Below, piece by piece: positions 57,470 through 64,000 of a DNA stretch of 64,000 nt. How positions within the stretch are numbered: position 1 is the stretch's first letter; each line of letters opens with the position of its first letter. The DNA is from Heterostelium multicystogenum (lineage: Eukaryota; Evosea; Eumycetozoa; Acytosteliales; Acytosteliaceae): NCBI GenBank assembly GCA_003667245.1, contig RCNN01000070.1, positions 1 through 64,000 of the forward strand, written 5' to 3'. The notes under the pieces were generated by a model that was given only the letters and a program-made list of their open reading frames with translations, did not search any database and was not told the DNA's origin. Both the position numbers and the translations under genes were made by a program.

Positions 57470-60400
57470 ATGATTGTTCATCATCATCACCATTTTTTTT
57501 AGTTATTTTTTTGGTGTCCAGTTTTGTTTTTTTGGGGGTGTTCCATATGCAGGTCGAGCAAGTACAGACAGCTACCATGGTCGGCCAAGGCTAGCCATTC
57601 CTGAGCCACCCTCTTACTTCAATAAAGAGCATATCAAACATGTCGAAAAGATACGTTCACTCAACAGTAAAAATTTACTGTCAATGAAAACAGCCATTTC
57701 TTCGCAGTCGTTGGACAAAGATTTTATAGCAACGACACCACCAATAGCAGTAGCATCGTCGTCAACACCTACCTCAACCAAGGAGCGTGATGCGCTAGTG
57801 GCACTATACGACCAGTGCGGAGGATCCAGTTGGATTTTGAAAAACAATTGGAAATCAGGCGATCCATGTACTAATAGTTGGTTTGGTGTCGAATGCGATT
57901 CCAATGGACACATCGTCGTTTTGAAATTAGAAGAGAATGGTCTTTCAGGAAGTTTGCCAATCGAGCTACAAAATCTTGTCAATTTGGAGTCGATCATTTT
58001 GGATGGAAATCAATTGTCCCGGTCAAGTACCAAACATATTTGAACCAATGAAAAATTTATCTGTAATCCAGCTTCAAAATAATCTGTTAGAGGTAAGTCG
58101 GTGTTCTATTCAATTCTCCATGAAAGATAATTAATAGATGAGCATATCATAATAGGGCGACATATCATGGACAGAGAGATTACCCTTGAATATCACATTT
58201 TTGTGGATAGCAGGTAATGGATTCACAGGTGAAATACCAAAAACATGGCCCAAGTATAAGAAGTTGGATTTAATATTTGTAGAGCTGAACCGTTTGGAAG
58301 GCACCATACCAGATGAAATTGGTAATATGGAAAGTCTAAGATTGTTTGATATTGGATTTAATAAGATTACAGTAAAGTTTGATTTCCAAAGAATTCAATG
58401 CAATATAGTTAACAAATGTCTTTAAAATAGGGTACAATTCCAGAATCAATTTCCAACATGAGTAAATTAACTCATTTCTGGGCATACGATAACCTATTGG
58501 AGGGTAATTTGCCATTGTCCATTGGAAATATGTCAAGTGTGCAAATGATAGAGTTTACCAGAAACAGTTTATCTGGTGAGATTCCAAGTAATAATATTTT
58601 AATCGTAAGACCACCTTTCAGAGTATTAGATTGAGTGGAAACAAATTTTACGGTTCACTCGATTTTCGTTTGTGGATTGACTGACATTGTAGAGATTCTG
58701 TTGGACGAGAATCTTTTCACCACCCTTCCAAACTGCGTAAATTCAACACCAACAACAATTGGTGGATTTTCGTACTTTCTGGAAATCGTTTGGTTGGAAC
58801 CATTCCCGAATCTTTTGGAAATCTCATCAATCTTAGATTTATTAACCTTAGAAACAACTATTTGTATGGAGCTATTCCACAGAGTCTTTCCAAATGTGTA
58901 AACCTTTCTAGACTCGACATCTCCGAAAACAACATCAATTGCCACACTCTTCGAAGTTATTGGACCCGTTAGAAAATTACCATGGGTATGTTTAACAATA
59001 GCTCACCGTTGATAGTTATAATTTAATAACTTAACCATATGGTTTCTATTTAATATCTACAGATTAGTATTATCAAAGCAAATAATAATAAGATTACAGG
59101 TGGATTTCTAGAGGATATGTTTTGGGACTCCGACTCGGAAAAGGAGCTTTTAAAGAGCATATTTATTTTGGATCTTTCCCATAACTTGTTGACTGGACCC
59201 ATCTTTGACTATCTATCATGGATGCTATCCCTAAGTCAGCTGGATCTTTCGGAAAACCAAATTCTCAGGAAAGATACCAGATGTTCTGAACTACCTGAGC
59301 GAATTGTTGTCGAGAACAACAATCTATCATCTGGCGACGGTACTATTCCAGCATTCATGCAGGCATCGAAAAATTTCATCAAGATGGGAGATGATAATTT
59401 TGCCTGCCCAACTCTCATTGGAAAGATGTCTGACATGAGAATCACAATAGATCCATCCTACTATAACTATTCGCTCTGTTCTTGTATCTATGGAACAACA
59501 GTGTCAATGGAAGCTGTAATCCATGTCCAGAGCACGCTGTCTGTCCTGGTAATGGTACTACTATCATCGTGCCCTCTGGATATTATCCAGTTCCATCCTT
59601 TGACAATCCAAAGTCTATAGTTCGTTGCCCAACCAGCAACTTGGTACAACTTCATGTAACCCAGACAATCTCCAAAACTATTCTTGCAAAGAGGGATTTA
59701 CAGACCGTCTTTGTGCACGTTGTATTCCAGGTTATTTCACCAAAGGTGTCGATTGTGTAAAGTGTCCAGAAAACCCAAGTAAGTACCAATATATCTAAGT
59801 TATTCATTCATTCGCTAACCATTCATTTGCATCCATCAATAGAGTCTGGAATTATATTTGCATTTGTATTATTAGTATTTATCCTGTTATTTTATATCTT
59901 CGTCTTGACCGATCCAAAGCGATCACTTCCATCGGCTACCCGTAAAACAATCGTTTTCTACTATCAAGTAAGTACGATGGTTGCATCTTCCATCATTACT
60001 CAATTCTAACCAACTCTATGTCATACAGGCTTTGAATCTGCTTTTGTCTAAGCTATCACCATGGCCAAAGTTGTTTGGTTTCTACTTTACATCATCAAGT
60101 TTTATCAACTTCTCTTTTGGATTCTTGTGCATTGGTGATATATCAAGGTGGCCAAATCTATTCTTGGTTATCATTTGCTTGCCACCAGCAGTTGCTTTCG
60201 TCACTATGATCTTCCTCTTTGCAAACTACGCCGTTTACTTTTTCATGAAGACTCCTTTTGATTACCGTTGGGTTGCGATCATGTATTCGTGTCAACCTTG
60301 TAGTGCTCAATTTCCTTTACTTGCCAATGTGCATCTATATTCTCCAGAACTACAGTTGTACGACCGATGTCTACAGTGGTGACAAGTACATGTCGTTCTT

Positions 60401-61441
60401 CCCATGGATCAATTGCAGCGATCCCGATGGAATCTATCAAGACATCTTTAAGGTCACAGTGGCAGCAACCATTGTCTATGTCATAGGTATTCCGCACTAA
60501 TTCACCGCTCTGCTTTCCACTACCGTTCACGTCTAGACGATCCACACGTACTCTCATTCGTTGGATCACTCTATATCGACTATCGTAAGTCGATTTACTA
60601 TTACGAAATCATTGGTCTCGGTCGTCGTTTCATGATGGGGCAGTGTCTCTTGCTCTTATCGATCCCAAGTCTTCATTTCTGTATTTGTTGTACTTCTTGT
60701 CATTGGTGGATCTATCATCTCTCAAATAAGTCTGAGACCATTCATCTACAAGATCTCCAACTACTCTGAGCTGATAGGTATCAGTGTGCTATTTGTTTAG
60801 TTATATCTGCATCATGATTCTTTCGTCTATGCAAGCTACCAACCAATACGATGGCATAAGGTATTCAAATTATCTTGGCAGTTGTCATCATTACCTACAC
60901 AATTTATCTTGGACTGCTTTTCTTATTCAGCTTGAAATACTTCCTTCCAAAGAAGATCCAAATGAAGCTGGATGACAAACTTTCAGTCATATTCGATCGA
61001 GTTAGAATGTGGAAGATTAGACGTGATCAGCAGAGGACAGCGACAAGAGGAAGAAAGACGAGATCTTCTATCAATCGATTGACCCAATCTTTAAGAGAAA
61101 AGCACATTCGCAGCTTATGGTGATGAAGGCGTTGAGAAACTATGGAAATAGAATTAAGAAGAAGAAATCCTACACTTTCGCAATCAACGCCACCATCTCT
61201 TCCCTCAATAGCCCTACAAAGCAGTCCACCCAAAGCCTCCGCAAGCACTCCAAATTTAATCTACGGAGCTGAAGAAATCTACCGAAACTCCAACCATGAC
61301 TATCAATAACAACGAACAAAGCAACGAAATCAATGATAACAACAACAACAATAATAATATAATAATAATAATAATAGCATTAGTCATAGTAATGAAGTTA
61401 ACAGTGATAACAACAATCAAGATAATCAAAGAATAAATTAA
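57470..61441 (+). CDS. large LRR receptor-like protein with Cys-rich stalk and multi-pass C-terminus
   Basis: Starts at ATG 57470; a T8 run (57493-57500) shifts the frame before a hydrophobic, signal-like stretch. The plant-type LRR N-cap ([34 protein letters not shown]) leads to LRRs of 23-24 residues ([72 protein letters not shown]) to about 59330. A Cys-rich stalk follows ([35 protein letters not shown], about 59500-59775). A first membrane helix ([20 protein letters not shown]) and several more then follow (59990-60960). The Lys/Arg-rich C-tail ends in an Asn-rich tract (NQRIN at 61441). Several introns and more than eight shifts. Such LRR/multi-TM proteins form a dictyostelid family; ligand and signalling unknown. 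Confidence 0.8.
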
Positions 61442-61478
61442 ACTATATAGAGTAATAATATTTATTTGAAACCTTTAG

Positions 61479-64000
61479 TTATTCAAATATCAACTTTGAT
61501 TTGGGAAATTTCCCTTTTGGTAGTGGATGCTTATAGTTGCTTTTAATACAAAGTGTTTGCAGCGAATCGGGCAATACATCTTCTTCAATAACTTGATTAA
61601 AGTTTTGGCCAAATGTCAATCTTTTCAAATGCTCTGGCAGCGTTCCTTTTTCAATCTTTTGGTCAAAGTATCTTCCTAATTCTAACGATATTAAATTCGT
61701 TGGCAGAACACCTTGGACAATCTGTTGATTGAAGAGTAGACCAAATTTCAATGATTTTAAATTGGTAGGGAGAGCATCTTGACCAATTTTCTGATTGAAA
61801 AAATGTACCAAATGTTAATGATTCAAGTGATTCGGGGAGTGAATTTGGTTTAATTGGGCTGTTGTACTCTGAGCAAAAATACATTTCAGTACTGTTGCTG
61901 TTGAAAAGTTGACTTGATAAAAACGAAGTACTTAGGAAATTGTAATATATTTTTTGGGCTTTGTCTTTCGAAATATATAGTCCAAAATGTGTTGAAGTGA
62001 TCTTCTGTCCTCCGGCATTGCTGATAATAATGAATTAACCAATTCTATCAATCTATTCGAATATATATTTGAGTTCTTTTTTTAAGTCATAATCTCTATA
62101 GTTTACAATATTAGATGCTACTGTAGTGTATTTTATAATTGCCAACTTACCTTTGCATCAATGCAATAACTGTTACTCCTGCTGAGTAAATATCGAAAGC
62201 ATATGTGTACATTTCAAATGAGGACTCCTTTTAAAGTTATCATCATTAATTAAATGGATAGTTTTAATGAATATATTCTACTTACTGGTGGACTAAAGCC
62301 TTCAGTTCCAATTTTGGGCGATAAATAGCAAGAGGGTTTGTTTGTAGTTTGGATCAAATCTATTAGACACCTTTATTATTTGTCGCTGTTCCTCATCAAG
62401 CATGATATTGTTTGGTTTTCTACAACAACCAAAATCACCAAGCCTCAGTTTTCCATCTTTCAAAAAGAGATTTGCTGGTTTGATATCGCAATGAATGATT
62501 CCACAAAGCTCCAGCTTTGACAAAATCTCAAACAATTGTGTAATTATAGAATAGATTTCGGCTTCTTCAAAATCTTTGCTTTCTAAATTTAAATTGTATT
62601 AACATTATTGTTTTGAAATATTTGGAAATCATGAACTACATACTTATTCAACAGAGAATTGAGGTCAGTATCATCATAGTATTCATTTAATATCTCGAAG
62701 ATTTGTTTGTTTTTGTCATCATTATAGCTAAATAGTTGAGCAAAACTATTATCCTCTTTTAATTGCTCCATCAATTTCACTTCATTGTTGAAACTGTTGA
62801 ATTCGTCCTCTTTTGTATAATGGATCCATTTATATGCATACTAAATAAAATTCATTATTAATATAATCCAATATTTGTTCATAATTATCTGTACTTACCA
62901 ACTTGTTCGATTCTTTTTTGAAATAACTAGGAATACTTTATTTTTACTTTTGTTTGTGAATTCGGATATCTTGAAGTATTCCAAGCCATTCACGAAAAAG
63001 TTTGAATCACTTTTTCCAATGTTTAATTGATGAGGATATCCAAAGTTTAGTTGTATATCTATTTGTCTAGAGTCAGATTTAATTAATGTTTTCAGGAATA
63101 TTGATGAGCTGTTGTTCTTAATCAATGTCAGGGAGATATCTTCGACTTTCAATTCTTTTGGAAGATACAAATACTCTTCGGAAAACCTCTTGATTTTCAA
63201 AATTTGTGGCCTATCTGTATTTTGAAAGGAAAATACCAACAACAAATCAAATATTGTTTGATTATTGATCGTGATTGGTTCAGTATTAATTCTTCCTTTA
63301 AATAGACATTGAATTGAAGTTATCAGCTGTTTAGAGTTTATTCTTTGATCCATCAAACATTTCAAATCAATTTTCGATTGTGATTTCGATAGTTTAGTTC
63401 GAAGATTTAAGAAAGAAATCTCTTTAAGAGTTGAAGGTAGAATGCCTGTCATTATCTCTTGACAATATTGGGTACCGAATTTAAGTGTCTCTAGTGAAGG
63501 TGGTAATAAATTTGGATTTAGATCGAATGTATATTTTTCACCAAATGCTAATGACTTAAGAGTAGGTGGTAATACGCCTGGTTGTAACTCTTGTTGATAC
63601 TCATCACCAAATTTCAATGATTCTAGTGTGTCGGGAAGTATCTTTTGCTTGAGGATAGAATTGTAGTGCACGCCAAATTCAAATGACCTGAGAGACTTTG
63701 GTAATATACCAGGTTCTAGTTCTTTAGAATAGTTGTCACTTAATTTTAGTGATTCCAATGAATCTGGTAAAACATTTGGTTTGATTTCAATGTCATAAAA
63801 CGATCCAAACACTAATGATTTTGAGAGATTTAGGCAATACACCAGGTAGTATCTCTTGCAAAATGAGTCACCTAATTGTAAGGATTCCAATGAATTAGGT
63901 TAGAACATTTGGTTTTAGCTGAAAGTTATAGTGCCAACCAAATGTTAATGATTTAAGAGAGGATGGTAATATTGAGGGTTTGATTTCTTGACAATAATCG
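61479..64000 (-). CDS. FNIP-repeat protein with inserted protein kinase domain (5' cut by window end)
   Basis: Resembles the dictyostelid Fnk proteins. The N-terminal FNIP repeats (64000 to about 63420) follow the pattern KPNVLPDSLESLKLSDNYSK, QPGVLPPTLKSLAFGEKY and NPNLLPPSLETLKFGTQY. A linker of about 130 residues precedes the kinase: KVFLVISKKESNK joined across intron 62898-62841 to LYAYKWIHYTKEDEF (catalytic Lys). Then CGIIHCDIKPANLFLKDGKL and LGDFGCCR, and, after a shift near 62320, GTEGFSPP and AFDIYSAGVTVIALMQ. A second block of FNIP repeats (KPNSLPESLESLTFG, GVLPTNLISLELGRYF) runs to KSKLIFE at 61479. HRD is HCD but Lys, Asp, Asn and DFG are kept. Shifts near 63840, 63890, 62920, 61800. 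Convergent with the LRR gene, 37 bases apart. Confidence 0.88.

Noticed and set aside
1..64000. Programmed ribosomal frameshifting as explanation for the many frame changes
   Set aside because: Both directions of shift occur, at unrelated sites, in nearly all genes and several times per gene; no common slippery motif or downstream structure is seen.

Overview
The window is nuclear DNA of a social amoeba (dictyostelid, Amoebozoa). Evidence: very A/T-rich, microsatellite-laden spacers between denser coding blocks; short GT...AG introns of about 50-210 bases; Asn/Ser/Thr homopolymer tracts in proteins; and gene families typical of dictyostelids: tail-less myosin IK with a Gly/Pro/Arg insert, SHK kinase with an SH2 domain, FNIP-repeat kinase, 12-helix adenylyl cyclase of the ACA type, and repeated ankyrin proteins. 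The species cannot be fixed from the sequence alone.

Layout. 1-9.7 kb: 3' part of a LIM-domain protein, myosin IK, a secreted C39-like cysteine peptidase, H/ACA snoRNP protein GAR1 and an ankyrin protein. 10.8-14 kb: two multi-pass membrane proteins, one TMEM135-like. 14-24.7 kb: cytosolic leucyl-tRNA synthetase, a zinc-finger/AT-hook protein, an Erf4/GOLGA7-like protein, a short ankyrin remnant, a BAR-RhoGAP protein and an SH3BGRL-like small protein. 25.4-26.4 kb: tRNA-Ala(AGC) and tRNA-Asp(GUC). 26.6-36.4 kb: a CUL1-type cullin, a probably mitochondrial pterin carbinolamine dehydratase, an alpha/beta hydrolase, a secreted Gly/Tyr-rich protein, an AHSA1/SRPBCC protein and SURF6/Rrp14. 36.6-49.7 kb: SHK kinase, UBLCP1 phosphatase, a phytanoyl-CoA dioxygenase-like protein, an ankyrin protein with a large unknown domain, and adenylyl cyclase ACA. 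A gene-poor stretch of about 3.7 kb lies 5' of ACA. 53.3-64 kb: LSm2, Dbp5/DDX19 helicase, a large LRR/multi-TM receptor-like protein, and an FNIP-kinase gene cut by the window end.

This is an ordinary eukaryotic patchwork, not an operon or defence island. Several neighbours do fall in shared processes: RNA maturation and export (GAR1, SURF6, LSm2, Dbp5); actin and Rho signalling (MyoK, LIM protein, RhoGAP); cAMP and kinase signalling (ACA, SHK); ubiquitin-proteasome regulation (cullin, UBLCP1). I see no transposon, CRISPR array or viral insertion.

A pervasive property of this sequence is that almost every conserved gene is broken by one-base frameshifts, many in homopolymers, although both frames stay conserved on either side. 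I read these as assembly errors rather than pseudogenes, and gene extents below are spliced and frame-corrected by eye. Two genes (LeuRS and LSm2) appear to have a first coding exon that is only the ATG.
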